A stretch of DNA of 64,000 bases, taken from positions 124,001-188,000 of the forward strand of contig NZ_SSWX01000001.1 of NCBI RefSeq assembly GCF_004803635.1, read 5' to 3'. Below the pieces are notes generated by a model, which worked only from the letters and a program-made list of their open reading frames with translations, was not told where the DNA came from and did not search any database. Made by a program: the position numbers and the translations under genes. The stretch comes from Lampropedia aestuarii. Its GTDB lineage: Bacteria > Pseudomonadota > Gammaproteobacteria > Burkholderiales > Burkholderiaceae_C. This document shows, piece by piece, positions 55,923 to 62,899 of this stretch; position 1 is the stretch's first letter; each line of letters opens with the position of its first letter.

Positions 55923-56013
55923 AATGACCGATAGGCGGCCCTATAAAAGTGTAAGCAAACGATTTAATCGCGAGGCATCCTTGGTCTGAAACACACGCTC
56001 GTGATGACTTGGA

Positions 56014-57555
56014 TCAAATCATCAACTCGATCAGGAACGGTGTCGTTTGTCCAAAACTGCTTTTAAGCAGATCGGCACATTGCTCCATGGTGGAGGCACG
56101 AGCGGCATCTACCCCCATGCCGTTGGCCAGCTTCAACCAGTCTAACTGAGGCTGCCCGAGGTCAAGCATGCTCATCGCGGTTGGGCCTGGTGTTGCACCT
56201 ACACTGCCATATTCTCCGATCAGGATGTTGTATCTGCTGTTGTTGAGAATGACTGTGGTGACGGGCAACTGTTCACGCGCTTGAGTCCACAAGGACTGCA
56301 GCGAGTACATCGCCGAGCCGTCTGCCTGCAAATTGATTACTCGCCGCTGCTTGGCGGCAGCCAGTGCAGCGCCTGTGGCCACCGGCATCCCATCGCCAAT
56401 AGCGCCACCTGTCAAATGCAACCAGTCATGCGCTGGGGCAGCATGTGTGAACTGGTAAAACCCCCTTCCATAGGAAATGCTCTCATCCGAAATGATGGCA
56501 TTTTCAGGCATTAGGGCTGCGACAGTTTGTGCCAGCCCTTCTGGTGTTGGCGCTCCCCGGGCAGCTTCAGGACGCGGCCCAGGATCTGGGATCGCCGCGT
56601 GTGGCGCCCCCAGCGCCTCCACCAACGCTTGCAAGGCTTCAAGGGGGTCTTGGTCTGGGCGAGACAGCACATGCAACTGAGCCGCCCGGTTGTATTGAAT
56701 CGAGGGCATGTCTGGATAGCCAAAGAACCCGACCGGGGCTTCTGCATTCACCAACACAATGTGCTTGAATTTGGCCAACGCTTGCATGGCGGGTGCCATC
56801 GCATAAGGCACCCGTTCCAACTGCAGCCTGCCACGGCCACGCGCGACCTTGGCATTGACATAGCTGGCCATTAAGGAGGCGCCGCTAGCACGGGCAATAC
56901 GCCAGGCAAGCTGCTGCGCTTGACCAGATACGGCAGCGCCTGCCAGCAAGAGCAGTACTGGGCTCTTGCTGCGTAGAATGCGCGCGGCCGTTTCGATGGC
57001 ATGGCCATCCACCGCTGGTGGCCGTGCGGCAGGCGTGGGCTGCCCCACCACCGCGCCCTCTCCCCATGAAACATCTGCTGGCAAGATCAATGTGGCAACT
57101 TGGCCGGGAAATGTGGTGGCTGCATGCACCGCATCTACTGCATCACGCCCCAGTTCAGCCGCAGTCGCGCTGGTGCGCACCCAAGCTGAAACCGTCTGCG
57201 CCATGCCGCTTGTATCGGCTGTCAGCGGCGCATCATACGGGCGATGGTAGGTGGCCTGATCGCCCACGATATTCACGATGCCGCTGCCGGCACGACGGGC
57301 ATTGTGCAGATTCGCCATGCCGTTAGCGAGTCCTGGTGCGCAATGCAACAGCGTGCATGCAGGTTTGCCCGCAATCCGATAGTAACCATCGGCCATGCCT
57401 GTGACAACGTTCTCTTGCAGGCCCAGCACGCATTTCATTCCCTCCACCTGATCCAGCGCGGCAACGAAATGCATCTCGCTCGTGCCTGGATTGGCAAAAC
57501 ACGTATCGACACCCGCAGCAAGCAGTGTCTTCACCAAACTTTTGGCCCCATTCAT
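56014..57555 (-). CDS. Thiamine-diphosphate-dependent acetolactate synthase-like enzyme
   Basis: The 513-residue protein is a ThDP enzyme of the acetolactate synthase/benzoylformate decarboxylase superfamily. The Pyr domain (about residues 1-170) has the cofactor-activating Glu48 in GLQENVVTGMADGY; the PP domain (about 340-510) has the cofactor motif ADGSAMYS ending with VILNNSRYN, where the usual GDG is ADG. The true reaction (2-oxoacid decarboxylase, synthase or other) cannot be read from the sequence. It lies downstream of a thioesterase gene on the minus strand, opposite the sulfinopropionate-type cluster. It is not a normal ilvB because no small subunit gene is present. Confidence 0.85.
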   Translation of the reverse strand: MNGAKSLVKTLLAAGVDTCFANPGTSEMHFVAALDQVEGMKCVLGLQENVVTGMADGYYRIAGKPACTLLHCAPGLANGMANLHNARRAGSGIVNIVGDQATYHRPYDAPLTADTSGMAQTVSAWVRTSATAAELGRDAVDAVHAATTFPGQVATLILPADVSWGEGAVVGQPTPAARPPAVDGHAIETAARILRSKSPVLLLLAGAAVSGQAQQLAWRIARASGASLMASYVNAKVARGRGRLQLERVPYAMAPAMQALAKFKHIVLVNAEAPVGFFGYPDMPSIQYNRAAQLHVLSRPDQDPLEALQALVEALGAPHAAIPDPGPRPEAARGAPTPEGLAQTVAALMPENAIISDESISYGRGFYQFTHAAPAHDWLHLTGGAIGDGMPVATGAALAAAKQRRVINLQADGSAMYSLQSLWTQAREQLPVTTVILNNSRYNILIGEYGSVGATPGPTAMSMLDLGQPQLDWLKLANGMGVDAARASTMEQCADLLKSSFGQTTPFLIELMI

Positions 57556-57680
57556 TTTTCATGTCTCCTGATGTCGGATGCCTGGTGGATCAAGCTGATC
57601 CGTGGCGGGATTGAAATTCATGTTGATTGCTGCGCTGGCTGCACGCCAGTCGCGCCAGTCGAGCCAGACCACCGGCTGGC

Positions 57681-58145
57681 TTACGGCGCTTCTGGCAGCA
57701 ATTCAATCGCCAGCATGTCTGCGGTTGCGCACACCTGATCACCTGCAAGCAAGCACAGGGACATACGCACTTTTCTGCCTTCGACCCCCAGCAATTGGGC
57801 ACGCATGCACAACTCAACACCTTGCGGCGTGGGACGCTTGAAGTTGACTGACAGAGAGACCGTTACAAAACGTGCAGGATTTGCCTCCTGGGTCATATCT
57901 TTGCCCCTTTCGCGACAAGCGAACGCAGCTGCCGATGCCGTCCCATGGCAATCGAGCAAAGACGCAATCATGCCGCCATACACATGGCCTGGAACACCAC
58001 CGCTGTATTGCATACCAGGCGTGAAGTGGGCTTGCGTGTCGACTCCATTCCAGTAACTTTTGAGCTGCAGGCCCATCGCATTCTCACGTCCACAGCCATA
58101 GCAATGGGCGTACTTCATGGGGTAACAGTCCTGAAAGGCTTTCAT
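57681..58145 (-). CDS. PaaI-type hotdog thioesterase
   Basis: The 154-residue protein is a hotdog-fold acyl-CoA thioesterase of the PaaI group. The core segments are CYGCGRENAMGLQLKSYW, SGGVPGHVYGGMIASLLDCHGT (with the active-site Gly/Asp region) and VSLSVNFKRPTP. The CYGCG start is typical of a subgroup with a Cys pair. ATG 58145 has AGGAG six bases upstream. It is divergent from the CoA-transferase gene and 125 bases upstream of the ThDP enzyme gene, so it may remove CoA from intermediates of the adjacent pathway; this is inference. Confidence 0.88.
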   Translation of the reverse strand: MKAFQDCYPMKYAHCYGCGRENAMGLQLKSYWNGVDTQAHFTPGMQYSGGVPGHVYGGMIASLLDCHGTASAAAFACRERGKDMTQEANPARFVTVSLSVNFKRPTPQGVELCMRAQLLGVEGRKVRMSLCLLAGDQVCATADMLAIELLPEAP

Positions 58146-58441
58146 CTGATGCTCCTGTATTCGTGTGTGCCAAAAATGCGCTGAAAAATAGGGCTAAGGC
58201 CTGCGCTCTGGTCAAGTGCCACCCAAATTGCGCCACCCCAAGCCCCCTCCAGTGCACCGAAAGATGTCCATGCTGCATTCAGTGCAGCCTACAGACGAAA
58301 GAATACAAGCGCTCTATTGAAAAAAAACTCAATTGAACATGAACATGGCCAACAAACATACTTGCCTGCAACAACATGGTTTGATCACAGTGGCTCGGGC
58401 AGCGGACCATTCAGACCCTCACACTCAGACAGAGCCTCCCT
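58146..58441. promoter_or_regulatory. Divergent control region between thioesterase and CoA-transferase genes
   Basis: Two dyads are present: GCTGCA/TGCAGC with a five-base spacer (58272-58288) and ATTGA/TCAAT around an A-rich eight-base spacer (58316-58333). The latter fits the loose T-N11-A pattern of LysR-type binding sites. They are candidate sites for the LysR regulator encoded 3.3 kb downstream. Confidence 0.5.
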
Positions 58442-59644
58442 ATGCAGCAAGTACACAACACGCAAGAGTCCCCCCCAGCAAGCGCCTTGGCCGGTATCAA
58501 GGTGCTGGACCTTTCACGCATTCTTGCCGGCCCCAGCGCCACCCAGCTATTAGGAGATTTGGGTGCAGACATCATCAAAGTAGAGCGTCCTGGAGAAGGC
58601 GACGACACGCGCAAGTGGGGGCCGCCCTATATTGCCGACTCCAATGGACTCCCGACGCAGGAAAGCGCCTATTACTTGGCAGCCAACCGCAACAAGCGCT
58701 CGATTGCAATTGATATTGCCAGCCCTGAAGGCTGCGCCTTGATTCATGAGTTGCTTGCCAAGGCCGATATTCTGGTGGAGAACTACAAGGCTGGTGGACT
58801 GGCCAAGTATGGACTTGGTTATGAACAATTGCGCGCGCGTTACCCGCGATTGATTTACTGCTCCATTACAGGTTTTGGCCAAACCGGCCCATACGCCAGT
58901 CGGCCTGGCTACGACTTTCTGATTCAAGGCATGGGCGGCATCATGAGCCTGACCGGCCAGCCGCAAGGCGAGCCTATGAAAGTGGGGGTTGGCATTGCCG
59001 ACGTCATGACAGGCATGTATGCCGCCGTTGGCATTCTTGCCGCCTTGCAGCACCGCAACACCACGGGCGCTGGACAGCACATCGATATCTCCTTGCTAGA
59101 CACACAAATTGCTTGGCTAGTCAATGCAGGCACCAACTACCTAGCGCAGAGACAGTTGCCAAGCCGCCTGGGCAATGGCCACCCCAATATAGTGCCCTAC
59201 CAAGTGTTCCCTACCGCGGATGAACCGATGATTCTTGCCGTTGGCAACGACAGCCAGTTCGCACGGTTTTGTGAGGTCGCACAACTGCCAGAGCTGGCCC
59301 AAGACCCATGCTATGCAACCAATAGTGCACGCATCGCAAACCGCGAGGCGCTGTGCGCACTGCTGACGCAACGTCTGTCAAGCCGTCAACGCAAACACTG
59401 GCTTGTGGCCTTGGAAGAAGCAGGTGTGCCCTGTGGTCCGGTGAACAATCTGGCAGATGTATTTGCTGATCCCCATGTTGTCGCGCGCGGCGCAGAGCTG
59501 CGTATGCGCTGCGACTGGGCCGAAGGGGGCGAAATCAGCCTGCTGGCAAACCCCCTAAAAATGTCTGCGACACCGCCAACTTACCGCCGCCCTCCGCCAC
59601 GCCTGAATGAGCATGCCGAGAGCATATTGGCTGACTGGCTCTGA
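58442..59644 (+). CDS. act: Family III CoA-transferase, probable succinyl-CoA:3-sulfinopropionate CoA-transferase (Act-like)
   Basis: Family III CoA-transferases move CoA between carboxylic acids through an aspartyl anhydride. The 400-residue protein has the CoA-binding N-terminal part (KVLDLSRILAGP; LGADIIKVERPGEGDDTR in pieces), NRNKRSIAID, and the catalytic Asp187 in GVGIADVMTGMYA. By itself it could use many acids; the neighbours (a desulfinase-like and a thiol dioxygenase) make 3-sulfinopropionate the best-supported acceptor, as with Act of Variovorax paradoxus TBEA6. The start ATG 58442 follows an A/G-rich stretch. acd follows after 70 bases on the same strand. Substrate assignment is inferred. 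Confidence 0.8.
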   Translation: MQQVHNTQESPPASALAGIKVLDLSRILAGPSATQLLGDLGADIIKVERPGEGDDTRKWGPPYIADSNGLPTQESAYYLAANRNKRSIAIDIASPEGCALIHELLAKADILVENYKAGGLAKYGLGYEQLRARYPRLIYCSITGFGQTGPYASRPGYDFLIQGMGGIMSLTGQPQGEPMKVGVGIADVMTGMYAAVGILAALQHRNTTGAGQHIDISLLDTQIAWLVNAGTNYLAQRQLPSRLGNGHPNIVPYQVFPTADEPMILAVGNDSQFARFCEVAQLPELAQDPCYATNSARIANREALCALLTQRLSSRQRKHWLVALEEAGVPCGPVNNLADVFADPHVVARGAELRMRCDWAEGGEISLLANPLKMSATPPTYRRPPPRLNEHAESILADWL

Positions 59645-59714
59645 GCTGCTGAGCAAGACGAGCCAAATTGTCCAAGTTTTTATTCCAAACCTATTCAATT
59701 CATGGAGACGCAGC

Positions 59715-60911
59715 ATGTACGAACTCACCACGGAACAATTTGCCCTGCAGGCGCGCGCGCGCGAACTGGCACAAACAGCCTTCGCACCTACTGCGGCACA
59801 GACCGACCTCACCGAGCAATACCCGTTGGACAACATCGCCAAACTCCGCGATGCAGGATTCATGGGGATGACCCTGCCCAAACGCGTCGGTGGCAAAGGC
59901 CTGAGCTATTTGGATGCAGTAATTGTCGTTGAAGAGATGGCCAAGTCCTGTGCCAGTATGGGACGCATCACGGTAGAGGCCAACATGGGCGCGATTGGCG
60001 CGATTGCCGCTTATGGCACAGCCGAGCAATTGGCGATCGCTGCAGAGCTTGTACTTGGCGGCGATAAACCGGCCATTTGCATATCTGAGCCTAACGCGGG
60101 CAGTGCCGCCAGTGAAATGACTACACGCGCTGAACGCAAAGGCGACGAATACATTCTTAACGGCGAGAAGTACTGGATCACAGGCGGAGGAGTCTCCAAC
60201 TTGCACTTGATTTTTGCGCGCGTCTTTGATGGCGGCGTTGACCAAGGCATTGGCGCGTTCATCTGTGTGCGTGATCGCACCCCCAGTGATCAATTGGTGA
60301 TTGGCAGACGTTTGTACGCGATGGGCGTGCGCGGCATTCCCGAGACGCATATGGAGTTTCACGATCTGCGGGTGCACCAATCCATGCTGCTGACTCCACC
60401 AGGAGGGCTTCAACGCGGCTTTGCCTCGTTGATGAATGCCTACAACGCCCAACGCGTAGGCGCTGGCACCGTTGCCCTGGGCATTGCGCAAGGCGCCTTT
60501 GAAGAAGGCCTGGCCTATCTGAAGAGCCGCGAGCAATTCGGTCGCCCGATTGCCGAATTCCAAGGCCTGCAGTGGATGCTGGCGGACATGTCTACGCAGT
60601 TGGAAGCGGCACGCTTGATGCTGCGCCACGCAGCAGCTAGTGGTGAACATTTTCCTGACATCGACAAAGCCGCACGCGCAAAAATCATTGCCGCAGAGAC
60701 GGCCAATAAGGTCACCAACGATGCACTGCAATTTTACGGCTCCTCTGGCTATGGCCGCCACAATCCAATGGAGCGCCACGTCCGGGACGCACGCATGTTC
60801 ACCATCGCAGGGGGAACAGCGCAAATTTTGCGCACACAGGTCGCCTCGAAATTGCTCAATATGAAACTCCCACAAACCCGCAACGGCTACCTGCAAACCA
60901 ATCCCCATTAA
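59715..60911 (+). CDS. acd: 3-sulfinopropionyl-CoA desulfinase (acyl-CoA dehydrogenase fold)
   Basis: The 398-residue protein has an acyl-CoA dehydrogenase fold with FAD-binding segments (ISEPNAGSAASEM; YWITGG) and the C-terminal helical domain (REQFGRPIAEFQ; YGSSGYGR). The catalytic base of dehydrogenases is missing: position 246 is Gln (in NAYNAQRVG) and position 366 is Gly (in TIAGGTAQ), and Arg84 is present (in SMGRITVE). These three residues, at the same numbering, define the Advenella mimigardefordensis desulfinase AcdDPN7, which releases sulfite from 3-sulfinopropionyl-CoA to give propionyl-CoA. ATG 59715 has GGAG seven bases upstream. It lies between the CoA-transferase and the thiol dioxygenase genes. 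Confidence 0.9.
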   Translation: MYELTTEQFALQARARELAQTAFAPTAAQTDLTEQYPLDNIAKLRDAGFMGMTLPKRVGGKGLSYLDAVIVVEEMAKSCASMGRITVEANMGAIGAIAAYGTAEQLAIAAELVLGGDKPAICISEPNAGSAASEMTTRAERKGDEYILNGEKYWITGGGVSNLHLIFARVFDGGVDQGIGAFICVRDRTPSDQLVIGRRLYAMGVRGIPETHMEFHDLRVHQSMLLTPPGGLQRGFASLMNAYNAQRVGAGTVALGIAQGAFEEGLAYLKSREQFGRPIAEFQGLQWMLADMSTQLEAARLMLRHAAASGEHFPDIDKAARAKIIAAETANKVTNDALQFYGSSGYGRHNPMERHVRDARMFTIAGGTAQILRTQVASKLLNMKLPQTRNGYLQTNPH

Positions 60912-60987
60912 GCACCACAATAGTGCTTTGGCCTCGCGCTGTCATCAGCGCCCTCTTGATAACAACCATATAGACCGGAGACACCTT

Positions 60988-61569
60988 ATGCATGCCATGC
61001 CCGAAAAATTCCAGACCTTTGTCCGCGACTTCACCGAGGTTGTTGATACGCACCATGGCAATGAGCCTGCGATCCTCGAAAAAGGAGCCGCAGTGCTCAA
61101 AACCCTGATCAGCCAGGACGACTGGCTCCAAGAGGCTTATGCAAAGCCACACCCACAGTACTACCAGCAATATCTGCTTTATCTCGACCCGCAGGAGCGC
61201 TTTTCCGTGGTGAGCTTTGTTTGGGGACCTGGTCAAAAAACACCAATCCACAACCACACTGTCTGGGCACTGATTGGCATGATGCGTGGCGCAGAAGTGG
61301 GCGAGCTGTTTGAATGTGCCCCTGCGGGTCAAAGCATGCGTTCAATGGGCCTAGAAAAACTCCACCCTGGCGATGTCGATTGCGTTTCACCAAGCATCGG
61401 CGACATCCACCGCGTCTCCAATGCTTTCGATGATCAGGTCTCCATCAGCGTGCATGTGTATGGGGGCAATATCGGCCGCATCTCGCGCCACGTCTTTGTG
61501 CAAGAAACAAGTGAGCGCAAGCCCTTTATTTCTGGCTACTCTAACGAAGCTGAACTCACGCCAGCCTAA
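60988..61569 (+). CDS. mdo: Thiol dioxygenase, probable 3-mercaptopropionate dioxygenase
   Basis: This 193-residue cupin is a cysteine dioxygenase-family enzyme that adds O2 to a thiol to give a sulfinate. The iron ligands are His88, His90 (TPIHNH) and His141 (GDIHRV). The Ser-His-Tyr relay is Ser154-His156-Tyr158 (SVHVYGG) and Arg167 lies in the position used by bacterial mercaptopropionate dioxygenases to bind the carboxylate. No Cys follows the HxH motif, so the Cys-Tyr crosslink of animal CDO is absent. GGAG precedes ATG 60988. With the upstream CoA-transferase and desulfinase it completes a 3-mercaptopropionate pathway. Cysteine as substrate cannot be ruled out. Confidence 0.85.
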   Translation: MHAMPEKFQTFVRDFTEVVDTHHGNEPAILEKGAAVLKTLISQDDWLQEAYAKPHPQYYQQYLLYLDPQERFSVVSFVWGPGQKTPIHNHTVWALIGMMRGAEVGELFECAPAGQSMRSMGLEKLHPGDVDCVSPSIGDIHRVSNAFDDQVSISVHVYGGNIGRISRHVFVQETSERKPFISGYSNEAELTPA

Positions 61570-61664
61570 ACCCAATTCCTGGCAATATTGTGCGCACGCA
61601 CCATGCCCGCTCTTTCAGTACCTTGTCCTAAACATGAGGGCCTGCCCCATGTCCATAGGCTATG

Positions 61665-61721
61665 CAAGCGTGTAGCATCCGTAGCCAAGCCAATAGCAGG
61701 TGTGCAATGGCACGCTTGGCT
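61665..61721. other. Overlapping inverted repeats upstream of the LysR gene
   Basis: CAAGCGTG (61665) pairs with CACGCTTG (61711), and AGCCAAGC (61683) pairs with GCTTGGCT (61714). The two stems are mutually exclusive, as they share bases on the right side. Confidence 0.5.
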
Positions 61722-61752
61722 TAGAGCCTGTTCAAAGGCTCTAAGGCTGCGC
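61720..61752 (+). repeat. Dispersed intergenic repeat, copy K, with perfect dyad
   Basis: TTAGAGCC and GGCTCTAA form a perfect eight-base dyad around TGTTCAAA, then AAGGCTGCG follows. It lies 45 bases upstream of the LysR start and could act as an operator or simply be a family member. Confidence 0.6.
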
Positions 61753-61788
61753 GGCGTGGTTGCGCGGACAACGAAAAGGACATACACA

Positions 61789-62682
61789 TTGAAACTGGGC
61801 GGCAAGCACAACTATCCCACGCTAAAGCAACTGGAGCTGTTGATGGCACTGACCCAGTCTGACGGCATCTCCAGCGCGGGAGCGAAGCTGGGCATGTCTC
61901 CGTCCGCCACCAGCCATGCGCTGCGCGCGCTGGAAACCGCCTTGGGGGCGCCATTGATAGATCGCAGTGCGCCAGGTGCCCCTTTGACTTATTCAGGCGA
62001 GCAAATACTGCCTTTGGTCAAAGAAGTCTTTGCTGCTTTGCAGCTGATGAAATCAATTGCACGCTCCGATGCCGAACTCAAAACAGGCCAATTGCATATT
62101 GGCTCGTTTGGTGCCAGTGGGACACTCAGGGCCTTGCCGCCTCTGCTCAGAGCGTTCCGCCACAAGCACCCTGGGGTCGATGTCCATATCGTTGAGAAGC
62201 CAGAAGACCAGACCAGCCTAGACCTGATGGAACACCGCATTGAATTGGCTGTGGTTCCCCTGCCAAAACTAGAGCTGGAAACACGCACTTTGGCAATGGA
62301 CGAACTGGTGGCAGTCTTGCCATGCGAGCACCCATTGGCCAAGGAAGATATCGTGCAGCTCAAAGAGTTGATGCAATACCCTTTTCTTCTCACGCGCGCT
62401 GGCTCCAAACCCTTGATTTACCGATTGCTGCTCAAGCACGATATCAAGCCGCGCATTGCCCATGAGCTGCACCAAATCACCTCCATCCTGCACTATGTGG
62501 CGCAAGGAGATGGCGTCTCTATTCTCGCCCGACTGGCCCTGCCAGATGCCATACCTGGCGTTGTATACAAACCGCTCACACCGACCACGCAGCGGTATAT
62601 AGCACTAGCTTGCCAAAACTCGAACCGCTTATCGCCAGTCGCACGGGCATTTTGGAATGAAGCAAAAATCAAAACAAATTAA
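61789..62682 (+). CDS. LysR-type transcriptional regulator
   Basis: The 297-residue protein has an N-terminal winged helix (about residues 8-67; LKQLELLMALTQSDGISSAG in two parts, then SPSATSHALRALE) and a LysR effector domain (about 95-295; LHIGSFGASGTLRALPPLL in two parts). No ATG fits: the best start is TTG 61789, with AAGGA eight bases upstream; all in-frame starts further upstream would add a long unrelated N-terminus. It follows the dioxygenase gene by 219 bases on the same strand and probably controls the act-acd-mdo genes and/or the receptor gene. The effector is not known; a pathway thiol or sulfinate is an inference. Confidence 0.9.
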   Translation: MKLGGKHNYPTLKQLELLMALTQSDGISSAGAKLGMSPSATSHALRALETALGAPLIDRSAPGAPLTYSGEQILPLVKEVFAALQLMKSIARSDAELKTGQLHIGSFGASGTLRALPPLLRAFRHKHPGVDVHIVEKPEDQTSLDLMEHRIELAVVPLPKLELETRTLAMDELVAVLPCEHPLAKEDIVQLKELMQYPFLLTRAGSKPLIYRLLLKHDIKPRIAHELHQITSILHYVAQGDGVSILARLALPDAIPGVVYKPLTPTTQRYIALACQNSNRLSPVARAFWNEAKIKTN

Positions 62683-62836
62683 AAAATAAATAAATAAAAA
62701 GAAAATCAAATCAAAATCAATCCATAGCAACCCAATGGATGATTAACCTCGACCCATCCCGCAAGATTTAAAAATACCCATATCGAGCATTAATAAAAGC
62801 TAATCTTCTTCAGCAAAATATCCTTTATATTTAAAT

Positions 62837-62864
62837 CTCGTGAAGTTTAAAAAACTTCATCGAG
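62837..62864. other. Stem-loop before the Bug receptor gene
   Basis: CTCGTGAAGTT pairs with AACTTCATCGAG with one bulged base. It lies in an A/T-rich leader 36 bases before the receptor ATG; it could be an operator or an mRNA-stability hairpin. Confidence 0.5.
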
Positions 62865-62899
62865 GTTGAATCAAACAATGAAATATCAAGGAGACATGC

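Larger units (their letters stand above)
55337..56013. other. Long intergenic region with stem-loop and two repeat copies
   Basis: These 677 bases have no supported gene. They contain a perfect eight-base stem (ACACACCT/AGGTGTGT, 55619-55638) and two copies of the dispersed repeat (55663-55692 and 55892-55922). No small RNA was recognised. Confidence 0.6.

Noticed and set aside
56014-57555. ThDP enzyme as the acetolactate synthase of branched-chain amino acid synthesis
   Set aside because: There is no adjacent small subunit or ilvC, the protein is shorter than IlvB/IlvI, and the context is catabolic.
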